Positions 35,374-46,490 of a stretch of DNA of 64,000 nucleotides are shown here, in pieces; positions within the stretch are counted from its first letter, which is position 1; every line of letters begins with the position of its first letter. Under the pieces are notes generated by a model. That model worked only from the letters and a program-made list of their open reading frames with translations, did no database searches and had not been told where the DNA came from. This DNA is from Triticum aestivum (taxonomy: Eukaryota; Streptophyta; Magnoliopsida; Poales; Poaceae), in assembly GCF_018294505.1 (NCBI RefSeq), contig NC_057809.1:418241485-418305484 (forward strand), in the 5' to 3' direction. A program made the position numbers and the translations under genes.

Positions 35374-36920
35374 GGATCGGCTTCCGCAGCCCACCAAGTC
35401 TGCTACACCAACACCCCTTCGTCCTCAACATCATCAGGTGACATCTTTCAAGTTTTACTTCCAGCTGGGAGCACGCCCCCCCAGGGCTGCATTATTCCCA
35501 GGCCGCGTAGGTCCGTCCCTGCAGCATGTATCCCGTTTATTTCATGTTGTTAGCTTACCTTGTTGGGGGCGCCCCTTGGGCTGCACGATCCCCAAGTCAC
35601 TCGGGCCAGACCCAGCGGCGTGTATCTCATTTGCAGTTATTTCCGGTTATGCGTCATACCCACCATGCTTGATTATTCATTGCCGGTCCACGGCACCTCT
35701 TCTTCTCCATGCCGACCACTTGCACGTGAAAGGGGGGGTACCTGAGCATCGCGACTCAGGGCTCTTACTGGCTCTCCAGCCATCACCCTCTGGCCTTGTC
35801 CACGACATCGCGACCTGGCATACCAGCGACGGCTGAGACCAGCTCGAGGGCCGGGACCCGAGGACGTAGAGTGCCGGCATCTAACCAAATTTGCAGGAAC
35901 ACATCACAAGACAAGGCCCAGTGCCAGGCGCAACCCGCCTAGAGGTAGGGCCCCGTGAGTCCCGCGCTGGCTCATGGGTGCCCAGATACACCTCACCAGG
36001 CCCTACCATGCCAGCCACGTGTCAGGGCGGGGCTGTACACGCCCCGGGGGCTCCTCCCGGAGGGGAGCCCCCTCCCACGTACCAGTGGAAGCACCATGCT
36101 CCGCGCTGGCTGACAACACTGCCGAGGAGCGGCTATGCCCGTACACATACGGAAGCGCTATGCTCCGCGCTGGTGATAAACAATTGAGGGTGGCCCCCGG
36201 GCCGCATCAACCTCAGGGAGCCTAGAGCTCAGTGTCTAGCCTCATCGCAACGCCTCCCCTCGGGAGTGCCGCGCAAGGAGGCTGGGCACGGGGGCTGCGC
36301 CTGGGTCATGCCTAGACGCACGCAACCCAGCCAGGCCCCCCGGGCCTAGTTTGTCGCGCGTCTCTCCCCGAGCGGAGCCAAGGTACGAAGGCTGTTTGAG
36401 CGTCAAGGGGGACTCCTGAGCACCGTGACTCAGGAGCCTAACTGGTCACGTAGCCCCTCACTCCTTTGGTCCCGTCCTGGTGTCCGGTCGGGGCTAATGC
36501 TGGGTGAGGTATGCGCGGGGTCGGACTCTGCAGACGTAGAACGGTAGATCCACCTACATCGCACCTCCCTACTCGTTGTTCGTGCGCCAAGGGGGACTCC
36601 TGAGCATCGTGACTCAGGAGCCTAACTTGTCACGTAGCCCCTCACTCCTTTGGTCCCGTCCTGGTTTCCGGTCGGGGCTAATGCGGGGTGAGGTATGCGC
36701 GGTGCCGGGCTCTGCCGGCGTAGAACATAAGCAAGTAGGAAGGAAAAGCGTAAATTCAAGGAATTCAAAAGCAAATATTATAGTCCACACTGTTATCTCG
36801 ATACCAAACACAAGTTTAAACGCCTCCTCGAGGCATGATACATGTGCAGGAATTAAAAGCAGGACAGGAGACACAGCGGAGCCACTTGTCGGCGGTGGAG
36901 CAGCGCGGAGTGGCTTCGCC
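35374..36920. other. B spacer with degenerate tandem repeats
   Basis: GC-rich and non-coding. It contains two direct copies of a 184-bp unit (36404-36587 and 36588-36727) and an older copy around 35727-35880. A diverged pair of about 95-bp units lies near 35460-35640. It lies at the 3' end of the antisense gene (stop 36921). Confidence 0.65.
36404..36727. repeat. Tandem 184-bp repeat with hairpin
   Basis: Two units start CAAGGGGGACTCCTGAGCA at 36404 and 36588. Each contains CTCCTGAG, eight bases, CTCAGGAG, a perfect 8-bp stem. A diverged third unit lies near 35727 (ACCTGAGCATCGCGACTCAGG). Confidence 0.8.
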
Positions 36921-39438
36921 TCATGGAGCAGCGGGGTCGGCAGCGCCTTGCTTCGGCTTGGTGCTGAAGGCCCGGAACTTCCCCTGCAGAACCTCCGCGC
37001 GACCCTTCACGGCCTCGGCAGCGGCAGCGGCACGCTCGCCGCTTACTGGCTCCAGCAGACCGTCGAGGTCGACATCGGGGTCACGAAGGTACATGTGGGT
37101 GAGCACCCGCGTCATTGCTGCAGAAGACAGGACACGCGCCTCGGCCTCTGCCGTGGGGCCAAGGCCAAGGGAGACATCTTCAAGAGCACGAACCAGGAAG
37201 GGAAGCAGCTTGGCGGGGCCGTCCTCGGCGCCAGCCAGCGGGCTCTCCAGGCCGCTGTCGTAAAGCGTCCTCAATGAGGAGCGAGCCTTCGCCTCCATCT
37301 CCGTGAAGGCCATGCGGTCCTCGGCAAGAACCAGGGCCTTGTCGTCCAGCTCGGCCTTCCTCGCCCTCAACTCCTGCTCCAGCGTGCCTAGGCGGTCGCG
37401 GCGCTTCCTAAGCTTGACCTCCCTCTCCGTGACGGCCGCCTCGCGAGCCTTCACACCTTCTTCCTGCTCTAGGCGAAGGCGGACCTCTTTCGCGAGCTGG
37501 TCCCGCAGGCCCTGTAGCTCGTCCTCCAACGCCTTGCAGCGACCACGGACGACGACCACCTCCCCCAGGGCTGCGTCACGAGCAGCCTTCGCCTCAAGGA
37601 CGGCCTGCTTCTCCTCATTGCAAGCCGTCGAGGCCTGGACCAGCGCTGCCCGAATCGAAGCGTCGGAGTGAACCCATCCGGAAGCCAGCTCCAAGCGCCC
37701 GGCCACCAAGCGAGGGTCGGCGCCAAGAAGATCCTGCCGCAGTCGGTCCAGCTCAGCGATAGCACAATCCAGAATGGCAGAAGGAGTCGGAGAGACAGCA
37801 GTCGGTGGAGTAGGAGGAGAAGGCGGCTGCGCGGCCACAGCATCCTGAGGCAGAGTCTGCTGCGCCCCAACGGCTGTAGTGGCGGCGGCAGGCAAGGACA
37901 CCTCGGGAGTCACTTGGGCCGTGGGGGCCAAGCTCGCCCCAGCCGGCTCAGCCAGGCCTCGCGAGGACGACCGGGCAGGAGAAGCCCGTGCGTCGCGGTC
38001 ACCCTCCTTCGCGGGTAGAGGCGCTACCACAGATGGAACCTTAGGAGCTCCCCTCGACTTCTTTGCTGCGGGCGCCAGCCTGTCCAAGAGATGCGGACGT
38101 CAAGCCTCAGAAGCAGAATAAGAAGTAAATACAAGAATCAAACGCTTACAGGTCGTCGCCAGTGAGCTCGAGTGGCCTTCGACCAAATTTGAAGCCTGAA
38201 AGCCTGCTGGAAGGGTCAACCTCGGGAAGCTTGGAAGCGGAAGGTGCGGTCCGCCCCGGGGCCGGGGCAGGCCCGCGGTAGATCAGCCCGGTCCTGTCCT
38301 TCTTCGGGATCGGGGGCAAGCTCCCGCCGTCCTACTCGTCGTCATCCTCATCGTCATCCTCGTCGTCATCGCTCGGGGAGAGGTGGAGAACACGGGACCT
38401 GCGCCGGGGGAGGGGAGCCCTCGACTCTCCGTCAGTCGCCTCAGAGTCAGGCCCTCTTTCCCTCTCCCCTCCTTCCTCCTCCTCGCTGGAGTCGTCGGAG
38501 GGCACGTCCACCGGTTCCTCGGGAGTTTCCATGGGCACGAGCCCATCCCCGTTGAAGGCGGGCATGGACTCCACTACCTGCTCCCAGTCGTCACGGAGGA
38601 ACAAGGGCGTAGGAGCACCCTCCAACCTCGCCACATCGCCCCCGACCAGAGATTGGAGGACCGCAGCCAGATCTCCGTCGGCCAAGGCCGCGGGGCTCGG
38701 ATGGGGCCTCCACATGGGGAGTGAGTATAGCCGAAGTGGAGCCAGCTGGTGCTCCAGGAATTCCCTCAGCAGCGAAGCGCCAGTCAGCTTCGCCACCGCC
38801 ATGTTGGCCGGCCTCAGATCCGCGTCCATCTTCTCCAACACCAGCTTCGCGCAGGGGTCCGTGAGCTCCGCTCGACCCCAATCGCTGGAGCTCATGGGCT
38901 GCTCCGTGGGCAAGATCAGCTGAGGGTGAATGCGCCCAGCATCCACCAAGACCCACTTGCTCCTGAAGCCCTCAATCCTTTTCCCGGGGTTCGAGATGGC
39001 AATGGCGCCGCCATACGCGATGAAGCTCACGCACGCGGAAGCGGGACCGTGAGAAGTCTGGAAGTAGAAGTAGTGGCGCAGCAAGGCCACTGATGGCCGC
39101 ACCCCTACATGAGCCTCGCAGTAATAGGCGAAGATTGCCAGGAGAAGGACGGAGTTGGGGTGGAGATGCAGAGCCTGTAGCTTGTAATGGCAGAGGACAG
39201 AGAAGAAGAACTCGGAGAAGGGAGGCACCAGGCTAGCGGCAATGGCACTTACGAAGAACGGATAGAAGGTGCTCCCTTGACCCTCAGGGGTGGCGGAGCT
39301 GGCCTTGAACACCTTCGCCCCGTCGATGCCCCGCGCCGCCGCCATCTGGCGCAACCGGGCAAGGCTCGTCTTCGACACATTCGGTGAGTCCAGGGCGGGC
39401 GAGTACCAAGCTACGCCCGGGGACTGACGAGGCGCCAT
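36921..39438 (-). pseudogene. B antisense gene: plant transposon-like (Transposase_28 type) protein with coiled-coil tail, two exons
   Basis: Exon 1 runs 39438-38150 from an ATG (MAPRQSPGVAWYS). A 70-base GT-AG intron follows (38149-38080; donor GTAAGC, acceptor TTGGACAG), and exon 2 runs 38079-36921. I checked the phase: 182 bases separate the nonsense codon from the donor, leaving two bases that join with the first base of exon 2 to make a Leu codon and keep exon 2 open to its stop. Exon 1 has the globular domain (FSEFFFSVLCHYKLQALHLH; SNPGKRIEGFRSKWVLVD) and an acidic tail (SDDSSEEEEGG; DDDEDDDE). Exon 2 is a coiled coil (LRQDLLGADPRLVAGRLE; LEQELRARKAELDDKALV). One TAG (38334-38332) in the acidic tail interrupts it. 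Product would be about 815 residues. Function unknown. Confidence 0.82.
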
Positions 39439-39701
39439 GGCTTCCTAGGTCACGCGGTCGGAGTAGATATGGAAACTTTGGAGGAAGGAAGGAGAGGCGC
39501 GAGAAAGGGGATCTGAGCAACAACCGGAGAAAGCAAAAAGCAAAGCCTAGGCAGATGCCGCTCCTTTATCAACTCGCACGGTTGCTAAGGCGCTCACGTC
39601 CAATCAACCGCCACGCGACGCCCAAGGCCACAGGCAGTTAGGGCCCGCCGCACTTCGCCCTCGCCCTTCCGCCTCCCTGCACGGCTAAGTCCGGGCGCGC
39701 C

Positions 39702-39718
39702 TTGGGCCCGGGGGCTAC
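39702..39718 (+). promoter_or_regulatory. B polypurine tract region
   Basis: TTGGGCCCGGGGGCTAC directly precedes the 3' LTR start TGTCGGTGTTC. Confidence 0.65.
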
Positions 39719-40665
39719 TGTCGGTGTTCTGGGAACGGGGGTCCCCAGACGTGCCTGCCTGCGGCCTGCGGCGTGGCTCAAAGGGGGGCCCAACACGGCC
39801 CATCTTCACCAACACAGACCCAAGACCCTCGTGAGGGGCCAAGCCTCACGGGGCGGACGACGCGGAGCTTCCTCAGGCACAGCCTCATCAGGCTGGCTCG
39901 CGAGGAGGCGGAGAGATCAAGGCGGGGTACCTCATGAGGTGCCCTTGATGCAAGCCATGACGACCAAAGGCGCCAGGCGGGTGCCAGCCCGCGCAGCGTC
40001 CTCCTTTCCTCTTTGGTGCAAAGGGAGCAAGCACAGCCGCGGAGTACCGAGGCATCAGCTAAAGGTTGCCATTTCGGTGCAACAAGACCAAGACCAGGAG
40101 GACTGCAAGACGGAGGTCATTGTGGAGCCCAAGACGGCGTCACCACCAGAGCTTTGTGCAGGCGAAGACTACTTTTGTCAGGATAGCTGGTACTAGCTGT
40201 CCCCCTTCAATTTAGCCCACCATTTTTGGCACCCTTCCCGCTCGATATTCGGGAAGAGGACCAGGGCCTCTATAAATAGGACCAGCCACCCACAGAACAA
40301 GGGAGGCAAGGAAACAGGTAGAGAGAAAAAAAGAGACAGAGAGAGAAGGAGAGAGAGAGAGAAGGGTGACTGAACTCCTCCCAGCAGTTCATCGCCCCAG
40401 CCAAGAGCAGACCCTCGCGAGGCTGTTCTTCCTTGTATTGTTCATCATCATCAGCCCAAGAGGCAATCCACCACACCACACACTAGAGTAGGGTATTACA
40501 CCACAACGGTGGCCTGAACCAGTATAAACCCTGTGTCATTCGTGTTGTTCTTCCCATTGCTTAGATCTTAGCAAGGCGGAGGGGTGCAGGTAGGTAGGAG
40601 GCGAAATCTCCACGCGCACCCCAGTGTTCGAACCTCAAGGGTCTGCCGGAACCCGAAATCCGACA
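39719..40665 (+). repeat. B 3' LTR
   Basis: TGTCGGTGTTC to AATCCGACA, the pair of 31332-32283. It has an extra CTGCGGC near 39764 and a shorter GA tract. Confidence 0.93.
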
Positions 40666-40670
40666 CTACT

Positions 40671-41376
40671 TGAGGTGATAGTAGGGGTAGCAAGGCACGT
40701 ATTGTATTGTTGCCATCGAGGATAAAAAGATGGGGTTTATGTCATATTGCTTGAGTTTATCCCTATACATCATGTCATCTTGCTTAATGCGTTACTCTAT
40801 TCTTATGAACTTAATACTCTAGATGCATGCTGGATAGCGGTCGATGTGTGGAGTAATAGTAGTAGATGCAGAATCGTTTCGATCTACTTGACACGGACGT
40901 GATGCCTATATTCATGATCATTGCCTTAGATGTCTTCATAACTATGCACTTTTCTATCAATTGCTCGGCAGTAATTTGTTCACCCACCGTAATACTTGCT
41001 ATCATGAGAGAAGCCACTAGTGAAACCTATGGCCCCCGGGTCTCTTTCTTATCATATTGCATCTCTTTTATTATCGCATCTCTTTTACTATTTTGCAATC
41101 TTTACTTTCCAATCTATACAACAAAATACCAAAAATATTTATCTTACTTTCTCTATCAGATCTCACTTTCGCAAGTGGTCGTGAAGGGATTGACAACCAC
41201 TTTATCACGTTGGTTGCGAGGTTCTTGATTGTTTGTGCAGGTACCAAGTGACTTGTGCATTGTCTCCTACTCAATTGATACCTTGGTTCTCAAAAACTGA
41301 GGGAAATACTTATGCTACCTTGCTACATCACCCTTTCCTCTTCAAGGGAAAACCGACACATGCTCAAGAGGTAGCA
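40671..41376 (+). repeat. C LTR 1 (5' truncated)
   Basis: From about GTAGGGG TAGCAAGGCACG onward it matches 47350-47598 and 55801-56247. Its 5' half, with start and TATA box, is missing at the junction beside element B. Confidence 0.88.
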
Positions 41377-41387
41377 CGAAGGATTTC

Positions 41388-41405
41388 TGGTGCCATTGCC
41401 GGGGA
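41388..41405 (+). promoter_or_regulatory. C primer-binding site 1 (tRNA-Asp type)
   Basis: TGGTGCCATTGCCGGGGA, close to the Athila-type TGGCGCCGTTGCCGGGGA (Asp tRNA). It lies about 11 bases after the LTR end GTAGCA. Confidence 0.7.
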
Positions 41406-41594
41406 GATCTACGCCAAGTCAAGACATACCAAGTACCCATCATAAACTCTTCTCCCTCGCATTACATTATTTGCCATTTGCCTCTCGTTTTCCTCTCCCC
41501 CACTTCACCTTTTCCATTTTATTCGCCCCTCTTCCGTCGTCTCTTTTCTCTTGCTTCTTGTGAGTTCGTGTGTTAGATCGTTTGTTTCGCCCTC

Positions 41595-42140
41595 ATGGCT
41601 AGTCCTCCTCCTCTTCCTTTGTCTCCCTATTTTGAAGTTCTTCACTTCAAACAAAGACAAGGAGAAAACTTAAAAGATGCTTGGTACATGATGATGGAAT
41701 CCTATCGTAATTGCACTATAGAGGGAGATTTCAAGATTTTACTTTGTAATTTTTATGTTGGGCTAACCATATCCCATAGACAACTCTTGGATTTTGCCGC
41801 TAAAGGGAATTTTATTGAAATTGATCCCAATATTGCGTATGAGATTATAGAGGGAATAGTAGGAGTACTATCCCCACAAAAGGGACCACATCATCCTCAA
41901 GAGGGAACCCAAGTATTTGAGAAATTATGTGAAGCAACTAAAAGTTTGCAAAAATCTGTTGAACCACTTAAAAATGTTAGCGGGAACCTTCACCGCATGA
42001 ATATGTTGATCACTCTTTGCAATAAGCGGTTGGATGCTCTAGATCTAAAAATCTCCGAATATGAAGGGAAGCGTAAGGAACCTCCCGGATTCGATAATAC
42101 CCCCATTAAAAATATAAAGACCAAAGCTGACAATACCTAG
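41595..42140 (+). CDS. C gag-like protein, copy 1
   Basis: An uninterrupted frame of 181 codons, starting at an ATG in the first plausible context after the primer-binding site (MASPPPLPLSPYFEV). Residues about 15-85 resemble the Athila/Gypsy gag core: FKQRQGENLKDAWYMMMESY, then LCNFYVGLTISHRQLLDFAA and AYEIIEGIVG. The remainder is helical (FEKLCEATKSLQKSVEPLK; MLITLCNKRLDALDLKISEY) and ends in a basic tail (KNIKTKADNT). It is short for an Athila gag-pol and stops without entering a protease, so it is a gag-only frame. Such a protein could still package RNA if partner enzymes came from elsewhere, but that is inference. Copy 2 at 56466-57013 is the damaged paralogue. Confidence 0.75.
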   Translation: MASPPPLPLSPYFEVLHFKQRQGENLKDAWYMMMESYRNCTIEGDFKILLCNFYVGLTISHRQLLDFAAKGNFIEIDPNIAYEIIEGIVGVLSPQKGPHHPQEGTQVFEKLCEATKSLQKSVEPLKNVSGNLHRMNMLITLCNKRLDALDLKISEYEGKRKEPPGFDNTPIKNIKTKADNT

Positions 42141-43690
42141 ATCTATTCTTGCTTTTATGCCTAGCTAGGGGCGTTAAACAATAGCGCTTGTTCGGAGGCA
42201 ACCCAATTTTATTTTTGTTCTTTACTTTTTGTTCCCGTTTAGTAATAAATAATTTATCTAGCCTCTGTTATGATTGTGTTTTTATGTTTTAATTAGTGTT
42301 TGTGCCAAGTAAAGCCTTTAGGATCTTCTTCGGTGATTGTTGTTTGATCTTGCTGATAAAAACAGAAAGTATGTGCTCACGAAAATAATTTCATTTTTTT
42401 ACCAGAGAGCGATAAAATACCAATTCCAATCTTATTAGATCAATGTACAAATTTTCCTAGTATTCCTAATTTTCAGAATTTTTGGAGTTACAGAAGTATT
42501 CGAAACCTACAGATTTCTACAGACTGTTTTGTTTTTGACAGATTCTGTTTTTCGTGTGTTGTTTTCTTATTTTGATGAATCTATGGCTAGTATCGGGGGG
42601 TATGAACCATAGAGAAGTTGGAATACAGTAGGTTTAACACCAATATAAATAAAGAATGAGTTAATCACAGTACCTTAAAGTGGTGGTTTATTTTCTTATA
42701 CTAACAGAGCTCACGAGATTTTCTGTTGAGTTTTGTGTTGTGAAGTTTTCAAGTTTTTGGGTAAAGATTTGATGGATTTTGGAACAAGGAGTGGCAAGAG
42801 CCTAAGCTTGGGGATGTCCAAGACACCCCAAGGTAAAATTCAAGGACAACCAAAAGCCTATGCTTGGGGATGCCCCGGAAGGCTTCCCCTCTTTCGTCTT
42901 CGTCTATCGGTAACTTTACTTGAGGCTATATTTTTATTCACCACATGATATGTGTTTTGCTTGGAGCGTCTTGTATGATTTGAGTCTTTGCTTTTTAGTT
43001 TACCACAATCATCCTTGATGTACACATCTTTTGGGAGAGACACACATGAATCATAATTTATTAGAATACTCTATGTGCTTCACTTATATCTTTTGAGTTA
43101 TACAATTTTGCTCTAGAGCTTCACTTATATCTTTTTAGAGCACGGTGGTGGTTTTCTTTTATAGGAATTATTGATCTCTCATGCTTCACTTATATTATTT
43201 TGAGAGTCTTTTAGAACAACATGGTAATTTGCTTTGGCAGTAAAATTAGTCCTAATATGATGGGCATCCAAGATGGGTCTAATAAAAACTTTCATATAAA
43301 GTGCGTTGAATGCTATGAGAAGTTTGATGCTTGATGATTGTTTTGAGACATAAGGATGGTGATATTAGAGTCATTCTAGTTGAGTAGTAGTGAATTTGAG
43401 AAATACTTGTGTTGAGGTTTGCAAGTCCCGTAGCATGCACGTATGGTAACCGTTGTGTAACAAATTTGAAGCATGAGGTACTTATTTGATTGTCTCCTTA
43501 TGAGTGGCGGTCAGGGAGGAGCGATGGTCTTTTCCTACCAATCTATCCCCCTAGGAGCATGCGCGTAGTGCTTGGTTTTTGATGACTTGTAGATTTTTGC
43601 AATAAGTATGTGAGTTTTTATGACTAATGTTGAGTCCATGGATTATATGCACTCTCACCCTTCCGCCATTGCTAGCCTCTCTAGTACCGC
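42141..43690 (+). other. C non-coding internal region, part 1
   Basis: AT-rich, no substantial frame. It contains two spaced PPT-like copies (AAGCTTGGGGATG at about 42803 and the close variant TATGCTTGGGGATG at about 42859) 56 bases apart. A series of AT-rich imperfect repeats (CTTCACTTATAT, near 43078, 43120 and 43185) follows. Confidence 0.6.
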
Positions 43691-44045
43691 TGAAAGCACA
43701 AGTGCTCCCTGGGTGGTTTTGGTAATTAATGTCAACATATCTCTTGTTGGACTAATGTTTTTATCTAGTATATTTCAGATAAGTGCAACATATGGAGTGG
43801 CGTGGACAAGATGTGGAACCCCTTCAAGATGCTAAGGACAAAGGATTGGCTCAAGATCAAAGCTCAAGACTCTACATTTTGCTTTTAGTGATCCAAGATC
43901 ACATTGAGTCCATAGGAAAGCCAATACTACTAAAAGGGGATGAGGTGTTGCTTAATGGCTTGCTTGCTCAAAGTTCTTAGTGATGTGCTCCAAAGCCCTC
44001 AACCACTTTCTTATATCCACATATGTCCCAAACCACAAGTCAAAC

Positions 44046-44410
44046 TCGGCCCCACCGAAATTTTCCATCTGGCGCCACCGAGTTCACTTGACATAGCCAC
44101 TACCAAAACCCTAATCAATTCGGTCTCACCGATTGGATCTGGGTCTCACTGAGATGGGCTTGCAAACTCTCTGTTACCTATTGCAATAATTTCGGTCCCA
44201 CCGAGTTTGCTTGACCAACTCTTTGTTTTTCTTATTACCAAAATCGGTCTCACCGAGTTTGTGTAATCGGTCAAACCGATATGAGGTTTTACCCTAACCC
44301 TAGCACATCGGTCCCACTGAGTTGATCATGTCGGTCCCACCGAAAAGCCTAACGGCCACATTATGAACTGAATCGGTCTGACCAAATTTTCTGATTCAGT
44401 CCCACCAAGT
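44046..44410. repeat. Array of TCGGTCCCACCGA palindromic motifs
   Basis: About ten exact or degenerate copies at irregular spacing of 20-60 bases. Each is an inverted repeat, TCGGT and ACCGA with a 3-base centre. The array ends about 40 bases before the TATA box. Confidence 0.85.
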
Positions 44411-44450
44411 TTGGTAAATTGTGTGTAATGGTTAGATTTTGTGTGGAGGC

Positions 44451-44458
44451 TATATATA
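44451..44458 (+). promoter_or_regulatory. Predicted TATA box of the solo LTR
   Basis: TATATATA followed by CCCCTCC; the array 44046-44410 lies directly upstream. Confidence 0.6.
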
Positions 44459-45274
44459 CCCCTCCACCCACTCTTCATTCGTAGAGAGAGCCATCAGAAC
44501 ATGCCTACACTTCCAACTTACATTTTCTGAGAGAGAACCACCTACACTTGTGTTGAGATCAAGACCTTCCATTCCAACCACATAAATCTTGATTTCTAGC
44601 CATCCCCAAGTTGCTTTCCACTCAAATCATCTTTCCATCAAATCCAATCCTATGAGAGAGAGTTGGGTGTTGGGGAGACTATCATTTGAAGCATAAGAGC
44701 AAGGAGTTCATCATCAACACACCATCTATTACCTTTTGGAGAGTGGTGTCTCCTATATTGGTTAGGTGTCACTTGGGATCCTCCGTCAATATTGTGGAGT
44801 TGAACCAAGGAGTTTGTACGGGCAAGGAGATCGCCTACTTCATGAAGATCTACCCTAGTGAGGCAAGTCCTTCATGGGCGATGGCCATGGTGGGATAGAC
44901 AAGGTTGCTTCTTTGTGGACCCTTCATGGGTGGAGCCCTTCGTGGACTCGCGCAACCATTACCCTTCGTGGGTTCAAGTCTCCATCAACGTCGATGTACG
45001 ATAGCACCACCTATCGGAACCACGCCAAAAATCTCCGTGTCTCCAACTGCGTTTGCACACTCCAATCCCATCCATTTACATTCTTGCAAATTGCATGCCT
45101 TAATTTCCGCTGGTCATATACTCTTGTCATGCTTGCTTGATATGTATTGTGAATGTTTAAACTTGTGCTAAAACTCTACCTTAACTTGAAGAAAATAAAA
45201 ACTGTAACTTTTTCTTGTTAAGAGTCTATTCACCCCCCCCCCCCCCCTCTAGACACCTCTTCTCGATCCTTTCA

Positions 45275-46490
45275 ACCACAAACCCACCATTTACCTTCCT
45301 CAAAACAGCCACCATACCTCCTATTATGGCATTTCCATAGCCATTCCGAGATATATTGCCATGCAACTTTCCACCGTTTCGTTTTTTATGGCATGATCCA
45401 TCATTGTCATATTGCCTTGCATGATCATGTAGTTGACATTGTATTTGTGGCAAAGCCACCATTCATAATTTTATTTTCATACATGTCACTCTTGATTCAT
45501 TACACATCCCGTTACACCACTGGAGGCACGCATATAGAGTCATATTTTTGTTCTAAGTATCGAGTTGTAATCTTTGAGTTGTAAATAAATAGAAGTGTGA
45601 TGATCATCATTATTAGAGCATTGTCCCATGTGAGGGAAAAAGAGAAAGGCCAAAAACAAAAGAAATACCAAAAAAAGAAGAAAAAAATGAGAGAAAAAGA
45701 GAGAAGGGACAATGCTACTATCCTTTTTCCACATGTGTGCTTCAAAGTAGCACCATGATCTTCATGATAGAGAGTCTCTTATTTTGTCACTTTCATATGC
45801 TAGTGGGAAATTTTCATTATAGAACTTGGCTTGTATATTCCAACGATGGGCTTCCTCAAATGCCCTAGGTCTTCGTGAGCAAGCAAGTTCGATACACACC
45901 CACTTAGTTTCTTTAGTTGAGCTTTCGTAGATTTATAGCTCTAGTGCATCCGTTGCATGGCAATCCCTACTCACTCACATTGATATCTATTGTTGGGCCT
46001 CTCCATAGCCCATTGATACGCCTAGTTGATGTGAGACCATCTTCCTACTTTTTGTCTTCTCCACAACCACCATTCTATTCCACCTATAGTGCTATGTCCA
46101 TGGCTCACGCTCATGTATTGAGTGAAAGTTGAAAAAGTTTGAGAATGCTAAAGTATGAAACAATTGCTTAGCTTGTCATCGGGGTTGTGCGTGATTTGAG
46201 TATTTTGTGTGACGAAGATGGAGCATGACCAAACTATATGATTTTGTAGGGATGAACTTTCTTTGGCCATGTTATTTTGAGAGGACATAATTACTTTGTT
46301 AGTATGCTTGAAGTATTATTATTTTTATGTCAATATGAAACTTTTGTCTTGAATCTTTCGGATCTGAACATTCAGGCCACAATAAATAAATTACATTGAT
46401 AAATATGTTAGGTAGAATTCCACATCAAAAAATATGTTTTTATCATTTACCTACTAGAGGACGAGCATGAATTAAGCTTGGGGATGCTTG
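45275..46490 (+). other. C non-coding internal region, part 2
   Basis: No substantial frame. An A/G-rich low-complexity run lies near 45635-45712. The sequence ends with AAGCTTGGGGATGCT (about 46476-46490), the polypurine tract for the next LTR. Confidence 0.6.

Larger units (their letters stand above)
31332..40665 (+). mobile_element. Element B: non-autonomous Gypsy retrotransposon with spliced antisense gene
   Basis: B is flanked by a perfect CTACT duplication (31327-31331 and 40666-40670). LTRs are at 31332-32283 (952 bp) and 39719-40665 (947 bp). By eye they differ at around 40-45 positions plus a 7-bp duplication and a GA-repeat length change, so the insertion is moderately recent. Plus-strand coding is gag, protease and a chopped RT (32355-35373). 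RT catalytic residues, RNase H and integrase are missing. The minus strand carries a two-exon gene (39438-36921). This is the same overall plan as G with different sequence. Confidence 0.93.
43691..45274 (+). repeat. Solo LTR, unassigned family
   Basis: Starts TGAAAGCACAAGTGC and ends GATCCTTTCA, flanked by ACCGC (43686-43690) and ACCAC (45275-45279), a 5-bp duplication with one change. No internal sequence or partner LTR is present, so it is a solo LTR left by LTR-LTR recombination. Contents: many copies of a CGGTCCCACCGA motif (44046-44410), TATA box 44451-44458, and a 15-base C run near its 3' end (45233-45247). Confidence 0.82.

Noticed and set aside
37303..38121. Long plus-strand frames opposite the B antisense gene
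   Set aside because: They mirror the minus-strand coiled-coil exons, are interrupted at different places, and have no domain.
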